Assembly: GCA_034431765.1 (NCBI GenBank) | Contig: DAOUDD010000029.1 | Coordinates: 1 to 48,901, forward strand | Reading direction: 5' to 3' | Source of the DNA: DASYAN01 sp034431765 | GTDB lineage: Bacteria; Chloroflexota; Ktedonobacteria; Ktedonobacterales; Ktedonobacteraceae | DNA length: 48,901 nucleotides | Shown: one piece after another, positions 1-8,273 of the stretch | How positions within the stretch are numbered: position 1 is the first letter of the stretch | How the letters are laid out: the number at the start of each line of letters is the position of its first letter | The notes under the pieces: generated by a model | What the model was told of the DNA's origin: nothing | What the model saw: only the letters and a program-made list of their open reading frames with translations | Databases searched by the model: none | Program-made: the position numbers and the translations under genes

Positions 1-2
1 GT

Positions 3-299
3 CGTGATGCACATCGCACAAGAGCGGGCGTCCATGCCGACGGTCTCAACAAATTCTGGTGGATGTACGCCCCCTTCAACGTTCCAGAATTGCTGAATAG
101 ACCTTTGGAGGTCTCGCTCACAAAAGAGAGTGGGCTGGCGGGCCTGATCTTCCTGGTTCGCCAGCACAGTGGTCGTGACCTACCCAAAGATGATGCCTCC
201 CTGCAAAGAGTGTATGCCTGGCTGCTAGCAGAGTTCGAGAATGGTCGGCAGACGAGCGTAGAATGGGAAGAGATTGCTCCGCTTCTCGACCTTGCGTAA
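3..299 (+). CDS. 2-isopropylmalate/homocitrate synthase-like protein, C-terminal fragment
   Basis: Only the last 98 codons are in the window; the frame is open from base 3 and stops at 297-299. The peptide begins DAHRTRAGVHADGLNKFWW and continues with LLNRP and TKESGLAGL. These match the end of the catalytic region of the HMGL-like acyltransferase family (2-isopropylmalate, homocitrate or citramalate synthase), where a 'G(V/I)HxDG' segment and an 'LNRP...SGxAG' segment are conserved. These enzymes condense acetyl-CoA with a 2-oxoacid. The protein ends soon after, so there is no LeuA-type C-terminal allosteric domain, which favours a short LeuA-like or homocitrate-synthase-like enzyme. The family is fairly sure; the substrate cannot be told from this fragment. 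Confidence 0.7.
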   Translation, partial: RDAHRTRAGVHADGLNKFWWMYAPFNVPELLNRPLEVSLTKESGLAGLIFLVRQHSGRDLPKDDASLQRVYAWLLAEFENGRQTSVEWEEIAPLLDLA

Positions 300-742
300 C
301 AGGATCAGGTGCGGGCCAGGAGATAAAGGCGATCAACCTCGTCCCAATTGACAACATTCCACCACGCGTTGAGATACTCGGGGCGGCAATTCTGAAACCT
401 GAGGTGTATTAGTCATGTCTAAACAGCGTCCTCATTGTCAGACGCATAATATGTCATATCCTCTTGCGTCTGTTCTGTCTCTTCACCGAGCGAGGCTTCA
501 TCTAGTCAGGGTGTGCACAGAGCAACTGTTTGACTGCATTGAGGTACAATGATACGAGGAGATTCCCTCTTTTGCGTGTAGGGGTATTCGCGGCTGGGAT
601 GTCTGTCATGGCTCTATCAAGCGGGTAGCTTCCAGTGTAGGCGAAGGGAGTATGTCCATCACTTTCATCCAGCAGTATCTTACTTCTGACGTATATGCTC
701 GAAATGATGTACGGGCATAAGAAGCAGGCGAAGAAAGATCAG
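300..742. other. 443-bp intergenic stretch upstream of cobC
   Basis: No convincing gene. An 8-bp perfect inverted repeat, CAGACGCA (439-446) with TGCGTCTG (465-472), could be a weak terminator for the gene on the left, but there is no T-run. A 44-codon frame from 415 has no ribosome-binding site. There is no B12 box ahead of cobC, unlike the one at 4630-4812. No clear -35/-10 pair was found. Confidence 0.4.
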
Positions 743-1435
743 ATGTCCTATATTTCTACTACTGTACAGCGTCTCTGGTTAGTGCGCCATGGAGAAACAA
801 CCTGTACGCATGAACGGCGTTATTGTGGGCACCATGATGCTATGCTGAATGCAACTGGCACCCGCCAGGCGCGCTGGTTGGCCCGACGTTTACGCGCCGA
901 GCCGATCAGAGCGATCTATAGCAGCGATCTGCAGCGTGCTTACAGAACAGCAGATGTGATCGCTCATCAGCTTACTGGGTCTGTCGAGGTGCACATCTCG
1001 TCGGCATGGCGGGAACTCTCCTTCGGCGAGTGGGAGGGCTTGACGTATGCGCAGATTGCTGAGCAATATCCTCACCGTTCAGGCTTTTTTGCCGATCCCC
1101 TTGAGCATGCGCCACCTCAGGGCGAGACGTTGAACAGTCTCGCACAACGTGTGCGCGCGGGATTTGCGCAGATCGTCGCGGATGCGCAGGGGAAACGTGA
1201 GCTTGGAGACTTCGTTCTGGTCAGCCATGGGGGACCGTTACGAGTCCTTCTCAGTCAGCTCTTGAGCATGCCGCTGCAACGACAATGGCAGCTCCAGCTC
1301 GACCCTGGTTCGTTGAGCGCTGTGACCTTCATCCCGGATGCACTGGATGTGTCCATGACCACAACGCTCGTGCTGTTGAACGTCCACTCCTCCAGAACCG
1401 CTGAATGGAAGAGCAAGCAGGAGGGGCAGCGCTAG
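743..1435 (+). CDS. cobC: alpha-ribazole phosphatase-type histidine phosphatase (CobC-like)
   Basis: Histidine phosphatase of the phosphoglycerate-mutase superfamily, 230 residues. The RHGE motif is at residues 15-18, a conserved acidic site lies in LSFGEWEG, and the second catalytic histidine is in VSHGGPLRVLL. In cobalamin assembly CobC removes the 5'-phosphate from alpha-ribazole-phosphate or cobalamin-5'-phosphate. The assignment rests on context: the stop codon is one base before cobS, and cobU, cobT and cbiB are nearby. ATG 743 is chosen over ATG 695 because it places RHGE at the usual distance from the N-terminus and has an AAGAAAG purine run upstream; 695 has no ribosome-binding site. 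A general broad-specificity phosphatase is the alternative. Confidence 0.82.
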   Translation: MSYISTTVQRLWLVRHGETTCTHERRYCGHHDAMLNATGTRQARWLARRLRAEPIRAIYSSDLQRAYRTADVIAHQLTGSVEVHISSAWRELSFGEWEGLTYAQIAEQYPHRSGFFADPLEHAPPQGETLNSLAQRVRAGFAQIVADAQGKRELGDFVLVSHGGPLRVLLSQLLSMPLQRQWQLQLDPGSLSAVTFIPDALDVSMTTTLVLLNVHSSRTAEWKSKQEGQR

Positions 1436-1436
1436 T

Positions 1437-2291
1437 ATGAGCAATCCTGTTCCAGATTCCCAGAACACTTCTGCCTTACGCGCACCATCAGGGCCGCGTT
1501 TCTCGCCAGTGCACTGGTCTTTGCGGCAGTATAAAGAGCTTATTGCTGCTGTCCGTTTTCTCACAACCATCCCGATTCCTGGAAGCGCGCAGTTGTTTCG
1601 TACCGACGAAAGTGAGCAGCCGGAGCTGATTATCGGTAGCGCGTATTTCCCGCTGGTTGGCCTGCTCTTGAGCCTGCTCCTCTGGCTGTTACTCTTGCTG
1701 ATCGGCCCTTTCTTACCTTCACTCGCACTTGCAGCTCTACTGGTCGTCGCATTAATCTGTCTGACCGGTGGACTGCACCTAGATGGGCTGATGGATAGCT
1801 GTGATGGACTTTTTGGAGGAGGGGGACGCGAACGCAAGCTGGAGATCATGCACGATAGCCGTGTCGGTAGTTTCGGCGTTCTGGGTGGAGCGAGCATCCT
1901 GCTCCTCAAATTTGCCCTCTTCGCCAGCTTAAACACACATCAGCTCCCCCTGGCCCTGCTCCTACTGCTCCCAGGTGCACGCTGGACGATGGTACTCGCA
2001 ATGTACAACTTCCCTGGTGCTCGTGGAGGTGGATTAGGCGCAGTTGTGCGACAGACCGTCACACGTGGAAAACTCCTCTTCGCCGGGACAAGCTCGCTCC
2101 TGATCACATTGAGTGTTGGTCGTCTGCTCGGATTATCCGTATGGGTGCTCACCTCACTGATCGCTCTCCTCATCGGTCTTCGCGTCAAACACGTGCTTGG
2201 TGGCCTCACCGGAGACATCTACGGCGCAATCGCCGAAGTCTCAGAGGTAGGAGGACTGCTTCTTCTCGTCCTGGCCCACACCTATTTCTAA
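1437..2291 (+). CDS. cobS: adenosylcobinamide-GDP ribazoletransferase (cobalamin synthase)
   Basis: Integral membrane enzyme, 284 residues, that joins alpha-ribazole (or its phosphate) to adenosylcobinamide-GDP, the last nucleotide-loop step. The family signature TGGLHLDGLMDSCDGLFGG is present, with its Asp residues that likely bind metal and GDP, followed by IMHDSRVGSFG. Several long Leu/Ala/Val helices follow, as expected for CobS. An N-terminal tail of about 30 residues precedes the conserved RFLTTIPIP start. A GGAGGGG Shine-Dalgarno lies inside the end of cobC and the genes are one base apart, so they are probably cotranscribed. Its partners CobU and CobT are encoded further along. Confidence 0.95.
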   Translation: MSNPVPDSQNTSALRAPSGPRFSPVHWSLRQYKELIAAVRFLTTIPIPGSAQLFRTDESEQPELIIGSAYFPLVGLLLSLLLWLLLLLIGPFLPSLALAALLVVALICLTGGLHLDGLMDSCDGLFGGGGRERKLEIMHDSRVGSFGVLGGASILLLKFALFASLNTHQLPLALLLLLPGARWTMVLAMYNFPGARGGGLGAVVRQTVTRGKLLFAGTSSLLITLSVGRLLGLSVWVLTSLIALLIGLRVKHVLGGLTGDIYGAIAEVSEVGGLLLLVLAHTYF

Positions 2292-2583
2292 AAAGCCGCA
2301 AGGACATTTATTTTCGTATTAATAATCTGATTTGGGGGAGACTTCCTGGATGTTACATAAAATCCAAAAAATCTCTTTACGCATACAACAGCAATTCATT
2401 TGAGTGACAAGTGGAAAGGGTGTAAATAGTTATACATATCAAGGTGCCCTTTTTCCTGTCGCTTTTGCTCCGAGAGTTTCTAGAACAGGCTTGTTTAAAG
2501 CTATACAAATGACGTAGAATAGAGCTGTAAAGTGATTTCGTTACATACGGCTTTCAGAATAAAAAAAGAGGGAGAATTTACCT
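2292..2583. other. intergenic region between cobS and the P450 gene
   Basis: AT-rich, about 290 bp. It holds a weak hairpin (AAAGGG near 2416 with CCCTTTTT near 2450, long loop) that could end the cobS transcript, then the promoter candidate at 2491-2520. No coding sequence was recognised. Confidence 0.4.
2491..2520 (+). promoter_or_regulatory. sigma-70-like promoter candidate for the P450 gene
   Basis: TTGTTT (2491-2496) and TAGAAT (2515-2520) are separated by 18 bp, about 60 bp before the P450 start at 2584. This suggests that the P450 gene has its own promoter rather than reading through from cobS. Confidence 0.45.
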
Positions 2584-3849
2584 ATGTTGCAAACGCTCTC
2601 AACTCTGGAGGATGTCCAACGCTTGTACCAGTGGTTTGGGGAGATGCGTCAGAATCAGCCTGTGTGGCTGGATAGGAGCAGTGGTTGCTGGCACGTATTT
2701 CGCTATGCTGATGTGCGTGAAGTGATTACAAATTACACAAATTTTTCAACAGAAGATCTGCAGAAGCGGTTTGCATCCTTTCGCTCATCTGATGGTAATA
2801 CCACAATGCGACAAGGTCGCAATCTGCTCACCATAGATCCACCACAGCACCGTCAATATCGCAACCTTGTTTCACCTAACTTTACCCCTCATGCGCTGAG
2901 CCGTCTCACCGAGCGTATCACCACAGTGACGCAAGAGTTGCTGGACGGAGTACGTTTCAATGGCGCGCTGGATGTTGTCGCAGATATTGCCTATCCTCTC
3001 CCAACAATTGTGATTGCCGAGATGCTTGGTGTACCAACATCTGATCGCCCACTATTCCGTCGCTGGGCCGATGTGTTCTTCTCTCAACAGTTGAATGATG
3101 CGGACTTTACCGGGCTTAATCAGGAGCAGCAGAGCAATCCGGCCATGCAACGGATCGTGGATGCCTCCGACGAGATGTTCGATTACTTCAAAGGCATGTT
3201 GGAGGAACGTCAGCGTGCTCCACGTAATGATATGATGAGTGAGTTGCTCGCTGCGGAGGTTGATGGAGAACACTTGAGCATAGAGGATACGATCAGTTTT
3301 TGTATCCTGCTCTTGCTCGCAGGGCACGTGACGACAACTAACCTGTTAAGCCAGGCGATTCGCTGTTTTGATGAGCATCCAGAAGCACGCGAATATGTAC
3401 GCGCACATCCCGAAGCGATGCCAGGGGCGATTGAAGAGATATTACGTTACGCATCGCCGGTCTGGCGCATAACGCGTCATGTCAAAACTGACGTAGTGCT
3501 CTCAGGCGTCACCATCCCCGCGGGTTCACTCGTTTTTGCCTGGTTAGCGGCCGCCAATCGCGACGAAGAGCAGTTTCTGGAGCCTGAGCGCTTTGATATT
3601 GCGCGTACTCCGAATCGGCATATAGCCTTTGGACACGGGGTCCATTTTTGTATCGGGGCACCACTTTCACGCATGGAAGCATCAATTGCTCTCCCGATGA
3701 TATTAGAGCAGCTACCACAGCTACGGATTGTGCGTGAGAAGCCATTGGAGCTGTTTAAGGGGCCGACCCTGTTCGGTTTTGAGCATCTTCCAGCCACGTT
3801 TACACCAACCAGGCGAGCCGAAGAGCCAGCCGTTTCGGGCACGATGTAA
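2584..3849 (+). CDS. cytochrome P450 monooxygenase
   Basis: Soluble bacterial class I P450, 421 residues. The heme-binding loop FGHGVHFCIGAPLSR contains the thiolate ligand Cys356. The K-helix ExxR is Glu285-Arg288 and is followed by the usual SPVWRITRH stretch. The I-helix oxygen-activation motif reads AGHVTT (246-251): the acidic residue that normally precedes the conserved Thr is Val249, while Thr250 and Thr251 remain. Overall it resembles the CYP107/CYP109-like bacterial group, but the substrate cannot be told. No ferredoxin or reductase gene is next to it. It sits between cobS and cobU with its own promoter, although it has no known role in cobalamin synthesis. A GGGAG site precedes the ATG. 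Confidence 0.93.
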   Translation: MLQTLSTLEDVQRLYQWFGEMRQNQPVWLDRSSGCWHVFRYADVREVITNYTNFSTEDLQKRFASFRSSDGNTTMRQGRNLLTIDPPQHRQYRNLVSPNFTPHALSRLTERITTVTQELLDGVRFNGALDVVADIAYPLPTIVIAEMLGVPTSDRPLFRRWADVFFSQQLNDADFTGLNQEQQSNPAMQRIVDASDEMFDYFKGMLEERQRAPRNDMMSELLAAEVDGEHLSIEDTISFCILLLLAGHVTTTNLLSQAIRCFDEHPEAREYVRAHPEAMPGAIEEILRYASPVWRITRHVKTDVVLSGVTIPAGSLVFAWLAAANRDEEQFLEPERFDIARTPNRHIAFGHGVHFCIGAPLSRMEASIALPMILEQLPQLRIVREKPLELFKGPTLFGFEHLPATFTPTRRAEEPAVSGTM

Positions 3850-3887
3850 GCGTCATAAGCACTCTAGCACACACAATTGAGGATGTT

Positions 3888-4532
3888 TTGAGTCAAAGCG
3901 ATCAAATAGAAAGCCAGGAAAGCGCACCTCACGCAGGTGCGCGCTGTCTACTCATAGTAGGTGGAGCACGCAGCGGAAAAAGTACCTTCGCGGAACGACT
4001 GGCAGCGGGCAGTGGACGCAGGGTCGCCTTTATCGCCACGGCTACCACTGGTGATGACGAGATGCGCGAACGCATTGAGGCCCATCGTGCCTCTCGTCCC
4101 GCAGACTGGCAAACAATCGAAGAGCCTCTTCATATAGCCAGGGCTGTATGCCGGGCGGCAAGTGTGGCCGATGTACTCTTGCTGGACTGCCTGACTGTCT
4201 GGCTCTCCAACTGGCTGTTCATGCAGGGTGACGTTGTGGGTAGTGCGGGTGGCGAGGAGACAACAAATTATCAGCCCTATCTGGAAAGCGCACTTGCCGA
4301 AATTGCTGCGCTTCTCGATGTGTTGAGGAAGTTGGATGCCTCTAAAACCTTGCTTGTCGTGAGCAACGAAGTCGGGCTAGGCATCGTGCCCGCGTATCCT
4401 CTGGGACGTGTCTACCGCGACTTGCTAGGGCATGTCAATCAACGCGTAGCAGCCTCAGCCGAGCGCGTCTATCTCATGATAGCGGGCCTGGCCGTCGATA
4501 TCAAGCGCCTGCATGAGCAGGCCACTCTGTAA
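3888..4532 (+). CDS. cobU: adenosylcobinamide kinase / adenosylcobinamide-phosphate guanylyltransferase
   Basis: Bifunctional enzyme, 214 residues. It phosphorylates adenosylcobinamide and then transfers GMP to make adenosylcobinamide-GDP for CobS. The P-loop GGARSGKS is at residues 25-32. His66 in RIEAHRASRPADW aligns with the histidine that is guanylylated in Salmonella CobU (His46). Further family motifs are LLLDCLTVWLSNW and VVSNEVGLGIVP. The start is TTG at 3888: GAGG lies five bases upstream, and the nearby ATG at 3883 runs into a stop at once. An N-terminal tail of about 18 residues precedes the conserved core. It lies 38 bp after the P450 gene. Confidence 0.95.
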   Translation: MSQSDQIESQESAPHAGARCLLIVGGARSGKSTFAERLAAGSGRRVAFIATATTGDDEMRERIEAHRASRPADWQTIEEPLHIARAVCRAASVADVLLLDCLTVWLSNWLFMQGDVVGSAGGEETTNYQPYLESALAEIAALLDVLRKLDASKTLLVVSNEVGLGIVPAYPLGRVYRDLLGHVNQRVAASAERVYLMIAGLAVDIKRLHEQATL

Positions 4533-4565
4533 GAGAGGTCTAAGTCATCTTTTTTATTCCATCTC

Positions 4566-4595
4566 TTGCTCGCAGAGGTGAAACTGATGTATACT
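4566..4595 (+). promoter_or_regulatory. promoter candidate for the riboswitch-controlled B12 operon
   Basis: TTGCTC (4566-4571) and a good TATACT -10 (4590-4595) are separated by 18 bp. A start near 4602 would put the whole cobalamin riboswitch in the 5' leader of the operon that begins with the BtuF-like gene. Confidence 0.55.
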
Positions 4596-4629
4596 GCTTA
4601 ACGGTACTATTAATCTATCTGTTGATTTT

Positions 4630-4812
4630 GTCAGGTGGCTGGAGCCGTTTATGATGCTCCGGCAGAATAGGGAAGTCGGTGTGAATCCGACGCAGTCGCG
4701 CTACTGTAACTGGTATGCGCTCCAGGAAGAAGAATTGCCACTGTTCACATAATGAGTGAATGGGAAGGTGTGCTGGAGCGTGTGAAGCCAGAAGTCAGGA
4801 GACCTGCCTGAT
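4630..4812 (+). ncRNA. cobalamin (AdoCbl) riboswitch
   Basis: The B12-box AGTCAGGAGACCTGCC is at 4793-4808, and the upstream core GGGAAGTCGGTGTGAATCCG starts near 4670, followed by CGCGCTACTGTAAC. These are the diagnostic conserved elements of the cobalamin aptamer, in the right order and spacing. It precedes the BtuF-like gene and probably the cbiB-cobD-cbiZ-cobA genes, and should lower their expression when adenosylcobalamin is plentiful. No clear terminator hairpin with a U-tract is visible before the start codon at 4954, so control may act on translation start; that part is inference. Confidence 0.95.
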
Positions 4813-4953
4813 GAAGATGCTCATGTTCCTTCGCGTAAGAGGAGCGAGCTGCCAGGGGCGGAAAGCTGCCTGAACACGTTCTGGACCTGGTTGATCTCCA
4901 TTTCACGCGAGGTGATAGCGGGCGTTAGCATGAATTTCGGAGGCTTTAACGAA

Positions 4954-5958
4954 ATGCTCACCCACGTCATCTCTCCTGCTGTTCGTCGTTATCTGTTTTT
5001 GCTCTCGCTCCTGTCTGCGCTCTTCCTCTCCTCCTGTGGATCGAGCACGGGGGGGAGTGCAAGCTCGACGCCCACTCCGGCACCCGCGCCTGCAATCGAT
5101 GCGTATGGAAAAGCGATTACCTTTCCCAAAACGGCACCACAACGCATCATTTCACTTGTGCCGAGTACCAGCGAGATGCTGGCCGCGCTGAACGTGCAGG
5201 ATCGTGTTGTTGGCGTAGATGCCTTTACCGACTATCCCGCCGAGATGCTCAAGAAGACGAAAATTTCAGATCCGAGCGGCAACTTCAACGTCGAGCAGAT
5301 CATCTCGCTCAAGCCGGACCTCGTGGTCAGTTCGGGCGGGATCACCAAAAAATATGATGATCAATTTTCGCAGCTCGGTATGCATGTTGTGGATATGCCA
5401 TCAACGAACTTTACACAGGCGTTGCAGCAGATCGACTTGCTCGGTCGCCTCACGCACACAGAGAGTACTGCAACGAACTTGCGTCAGCAACTTCAGCAAC
5501 AGATCGACGCGATCGGGGCGAAGGTGGCGAATACAACGAGTCCGAAAGTGTTGCTAGAGATTGATGCTAGTACTCCTGGCAAGCCTTATGTCTTTGGTGG
5601 CGGTTCTTTTGGCGACGAGTTGTTGCGTCTTGCGCACGCGACAAATGTGTTTCATGATAACGCCAGCAATGGCGGCTATCCACAAGTCACGGATGAAGCG
5701 ATCCTTTCGGCCAATCCCCAATACGTTGTGTTGACGGAAGATCCAGCCTATGGTGGGAAGCCTGAGGATGTCTACAAGCGTCCAAATTGGACCAATCTTG
5801 TCGCGCTGAAAGAGCATCATGTCTACCATCTCAATACCGATATCATGCAGCACCCCAGCCAACGCCTCGTGCAAGGTCTACAGTGTATTGCGCAGATTGT
5901 GCATCCCGACAAATTGCCGGGGAAGCTGCCTGACTATTGTGCTGCGAGCGTGGCCTGA
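4954..5958 (+). CDS. btuF: cobalamin/corrinoid ABC transporter substrate-binding lipoprotein (BtuF-like)
   Basis: Periplasmic-binding-protein-like lipoprotein of the class III (BtuF/FhuD/helical backbone) type, 334 residues. The signal peptide is a hydrophobic Leu/Ser stretch ending LFLSSC, with Cys as the lipid-modified residue, followed by a Ser/Gly/Pro-rich linker. The family features are APQRIISLVPSTSEMLAAL, VVGVDAFTDYP, QIISLKPDLVV and late LTEDPAYGG. ATG 4954 is preferred because GGAGG lies ten bases upstream; in-frame ATGs at 4891 and 4930 are alternatives. The riboswitch in front supports a corrinoid ligand rather than iron. The BtuC permease and BtuD ATPase genes are not in this window, so it may work with components encoded elsewhere. 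Confidence 0.88.
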   Translation: MLTHVISPAVRRYLFLLSLLSALFLSSCGSSTGGSASSTPTPAPAPAIDAYGKAITFPKTAPQRIISLVPSTSEMLAALNVQDRVVGVDAFTDYPAEMLKKTKISDPSGNFNVEQIISLKPDLVVSSGGITKKYDDQFSQLGMHVVDMPSTNFTQALQQIDLLGRLTHTESTATNLRQQLQQQIDAIGAKVANTTSPKVLLEIDASTPGKPYVFGGGSFGDELLRLAHATNVFHDNASNGGYPQVTDEAILSANPQYVVLTEDPAYGGKPEDVYKRPNWTNLVALKEHHVYHLNTDIMQHPSQRLVQGLQCIAQIVHPDKLPGKLPDYCAASVA

Positions 5959-6042
5959 TTGCACTTTCTGCGCGCTTTGTGTGATGGGGAAAGTGGCTGG
6001 CGGGGGAGAAAACAAATGGGCGCGATAATGGTGCTTAAGAAA

Positions 6043-6157
6043 TGAGTGCGGATATGAAGATGTCAACCCATAGAGGCAATAGCGAGCGAGCGAGCACTCC
6101 AACAGCGGCGGGCGCGCCAAGGCTGGCCCCTATTTTTCGCGCCATCAATGGCTGTGG
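6043..6157. repeat. GC-rich segment with short inverted repeat between btuF and cbiB
   Basis: The 199-bp gap holds a GC-rich block with GGCGCG (about 6112) and CGCGCC (about 6138) as short inverted arms around a segment rich in GGC and CCC. It looks different from the flanking genes and resembles an intergenic repeat. No second copy was seen in this window, so repeat status is only suspected. Confidence 0.25.
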
Positions 6158-7267
6158 ATGATGGGGACGTTTGTGAGAGATCGTCTAGTGGCGAGAGGTA
6201 AGATATACAGCATCCTGACACAGGCGGTGCCTGTTGTCTGTGCCTATGCGTTCGATCTCCTGGGTGAGCCGCCTGCTGCGGTTCATCCAGTTGTGTGGTA
6301 TGGGCGCGGCATTCGCCTGTTGGAGAGCTGTGCTCCTGAAGAGTCATCTCTCGCTCGCTTCTGCTATGGTGTGGGGATGCTAGGTACTGCTGGCGCTGTC
6401 GTGGCTCCACTTACTCTGCTCGTGCAACGTTTGACGCGTTTCATGCGTGGTACTCTGTATGGACCGAATCCGAAGCTCTGGCGTCTCTGCCTGGCAACCC
6501 TTAGTGAAGGTGCGCTGCTGAAGCCTTTTTTTGCTCTACGCATGCTTGCTGATGCAGGACGAGCGGTGCGTGTGCCGCTAGCGCGAGGAGATATGGATGG
6601 TGCACGTGCTGCGCTGCAAAGCCTGGTCAGCCGAGATCGTGCGCAGCTATCCTCTGAATTGGTAGCAGCGGCAGCCATCGAGTCATTGGCGGAGAATCTG
6701 AGCGATTCAGTGGTTGCGCCTCTCTTCTACTATTGCCTGTTCAATCTACCGGGCGCTGCACTCTATCGCCTGGTAAACACGCTTGACTCGATGATCGGCT
6801 ATCATGGAGAGTATGAATATCTGGGGAAAGCTGCGGCCCGTCTGGATGATGTGCTTAATTTTATCCCGGCCCGTCTGACGGCGCTCTTTATTTTCGCTGC
6901 TGCTCCTCTGTTTGGAGGAGAGAGGAGGCGTGCATGGTCCGTTTGGCGTCACGATGCGCACAAAACAGCTAGCCCGAATGCTGGACATCCTATGGCTGCA
7001 ACCGCAGGCGCGCTGGGGGTGCGTTTGGAAAAGGTCGGTTTCTACACGCTGGGAACGGATTTACCGCAACCCCGTGCTCAGCATATCGAGCAAGCTGAAC
7101 GCATGGTCTGGATGCTGGGAGGTCTCATTGTTCTATGTGTAGCTCTTTACAAGGGAGTATGGGGCATCGCTCATGAAAGATCCGTATTTGCCAGATCGAC
7201 CGGTGCATGGTGCACCAGACCATGCAGAGTTGCTGCACCTGGGTCTAGAGCCAGAGGATATTCTTGA
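6158..7267 (+). CDS. cbiB: adenosylcobinamide-phosphate synthase (CbiB/CobD family)
   Basis: Integral membrane protein, 369 residues, that attaches aminopropanol or its phosphate to adenosylcobyric acid. Family features include FDLLGEPPAAVHPVVWYGR near the N-terminus, AAAIESLAENLSDSVVAPLFYY, RLVNTLDSMIGYHGEYEYLGK, and SPNAGHPMAATAGALGVRL. Several hydrophobic helices are visible. The last 32 residues (after about 337) are Arg/Cys-rich and overlap the first 95 bases of cobD in another frame; they do not look like CbiB, so the original stop may have been lost. The start is uncertain: ATG 6158 has no strong Shine-Dalgarno and a GTG at 6189 is possible. CbiB acts before CobU, using the product of CobD. 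Confidence 0.93.
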   Translation: MMGTFVRDRLVARGKIYSILTQAVPVVCAYAFDLLGEPPAAVHPVVWYGRGIRLLESCAPEESSLARFCYGVGMLGTAGAVVAPLTLLVQRLTRFMRGTLYGPNPKLWRLCLATLSEGALLKPFFALRMLADAGRAVRVPLARGDMDGARAALQSLVSRDRAQLSSELVAAAAIESLAENLSDSVVAPLFYYCLFNLPGAALYRLVNTLDSMIGYHGEYEYLGKAAARLDDVLNFIPARLTALFIFAAAPLFGGERRRAWSVWRHDAHKTASPNAGHPMAATAGALGVRLEKVGFYTLGTDLPQPRAQHIEQAERMVWMLGGLIVLCVALYKGVWGIAHERSVFARSTGAWCTRPCRVAAPGSRARGYS

Positions 7268-8273
7268 TTTTAGCGTCAATACCAATCCCTACGGCTCGTC
7301 TCCTGCCGTGTACGATGCAGTGACGCGTACAGTGATTGAGCGCTACCCAGATCGAGACTGTTTGCGTCTGCGTGCTGCCATCAGCAACTACGAGTTGGGC
7401 GAGAGCAGAACAGCGCTCTCTTCGCTCCTCTGTGGCAATGGGAGTAGTGAGCTGATCTGGGCGATTGCGCGTGCGTATCTTGCACCTGATCGGCGCGCAA
7501 TTATTATTGGGCCGACGTTTGGCGAGTATGCGGCCGCCTCGCGAGCAGTCGGAGCGAACATCAAAGAGACACGTCTCTCTGCCAGTGCTGGATTCCAGCT
7601 CGATGTGCCAGCCTTTTGTGCAACACTGCGCTCTGAGTGGTCTTCGCTCGTCTGGCTCTGCAATCCCAATAATCCAACCGGGAGCTTTCTCAATTCCAAA
7701 CAGGTATTTCTTATAGCTGAAGCGTGTGCTCATGCTGGAGCGTTGCTGGTAATTGACGAGTCGTACTGGCACTTTGTCTTTCCCAGCACGACGAGCACAG
7801 CGGTTGACCTGCTGACTTCCAAATATGGAGGGAATGTGCTCGTCGTGCGTTCGTTGACGAAAGACTTTGCGCTGGCGGGTCTGCGTCTTGGCTATGTTGT
7901 GGGTGCAGAGGCGCATATTGAGACCATCGGAGCGCTGTTGCCGTCCTGGAACGTGAATAGTGTTGCGCAAGAGGCGGGCTGTGCAGCCCTTGCTGACCGT
8001 GAACATCTGCACGGCTCGCTCCAACGGCTTGCGGCAGAGCGGCAGGCCTTCTTTGTGGCTTTACGGCAGGTGGGGCTACGCGTGATTCCATCGCGTACGC
8101 ATTTCTGCCTGGTAGAAGTTGGGAATGCGCAGCGTGTGCGCCGGGAACTGTTACAGCGGAGGCTCCTGGTGCGCGATTGCAGCTCTTTTGGCCTGCCCTC
8201 TTTTATACGCGTTGCAACTCGCCCTGCCTTTGAATGGAGCATACTGGTCGAGGCATTACAGGAGGTGGTCTAA
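7173..8273 (+). CDS. cobD: L-threonine-O-3-phosphate decarboxylase / HisC-like aminotransferase
   Basis: PLP-dependent fold-type I enzyme, 366 residues. It likely makes (R)-1-amino-2-propanol phosphate for CbiB. Recognisable parts are DFSVNTNPYG near the N-terminus, CNPNNPTG, the cofactor-binding DESYWHF, and RSLTKDFALAGLRLGY with Schiff-base Lys230. The same fold is shared with histidinol-phosphate aminotransferase (HisC); the cbiB-cobD-cbiZ order decides in favour of CobD. A GGGAG site lies upstream within cbiB. The gene overlaps the end of cbiB by 95 bases and its stop codon abuts the cbiZ start, which implies coupled translation. Confidence 0.9.
   Translation: MKDPYLPDRPVHGAPDHAELLHLGLEPEDILDFSVNTNPYGSSPAVYDAVTRTVIERYPDRDCLRLRAAISNYELGESRTALSSLLCGNGSSELIWAIARAYLAPDRRAIIIGPTFGEYAAASRAVGANIKETRLSASAGFQLDVPAFCATLRSEWSSLVWLCNPNNPTGSFLNSKQVFLIAEACAHAGALLVIDESYWHFVFPSTTSTAVDLLTSKYGGNVLVVRSLTKDFALAGLRLGYVVGAEAHIETIGALLPSWNVNSVAQEAGCAALADREHLHGSLQRLAAERQAFFVALRQVGLRVIPSRTHFCLVEVGNAQRVRRELLQRRLLVRDCSSFGLPSFIRVATRPAFEWSILVEALQEVV

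Noticed and set aside
415..549. 44-codon frame between the synthase fragment and cobC
   Set aside because: No Shine-Dalgarno, no recognisable composition, and it contains an inverted repeat that suggests non-coding DNA.
4891..4953. Longer N-terminus for the BtuF-like protein (ATG 4891 or 4930)
   Set aside because: Neither has a well-placed ribosome-binding site, while 4954 has GGAGG and gives a normal lipoprotein signal peptide.
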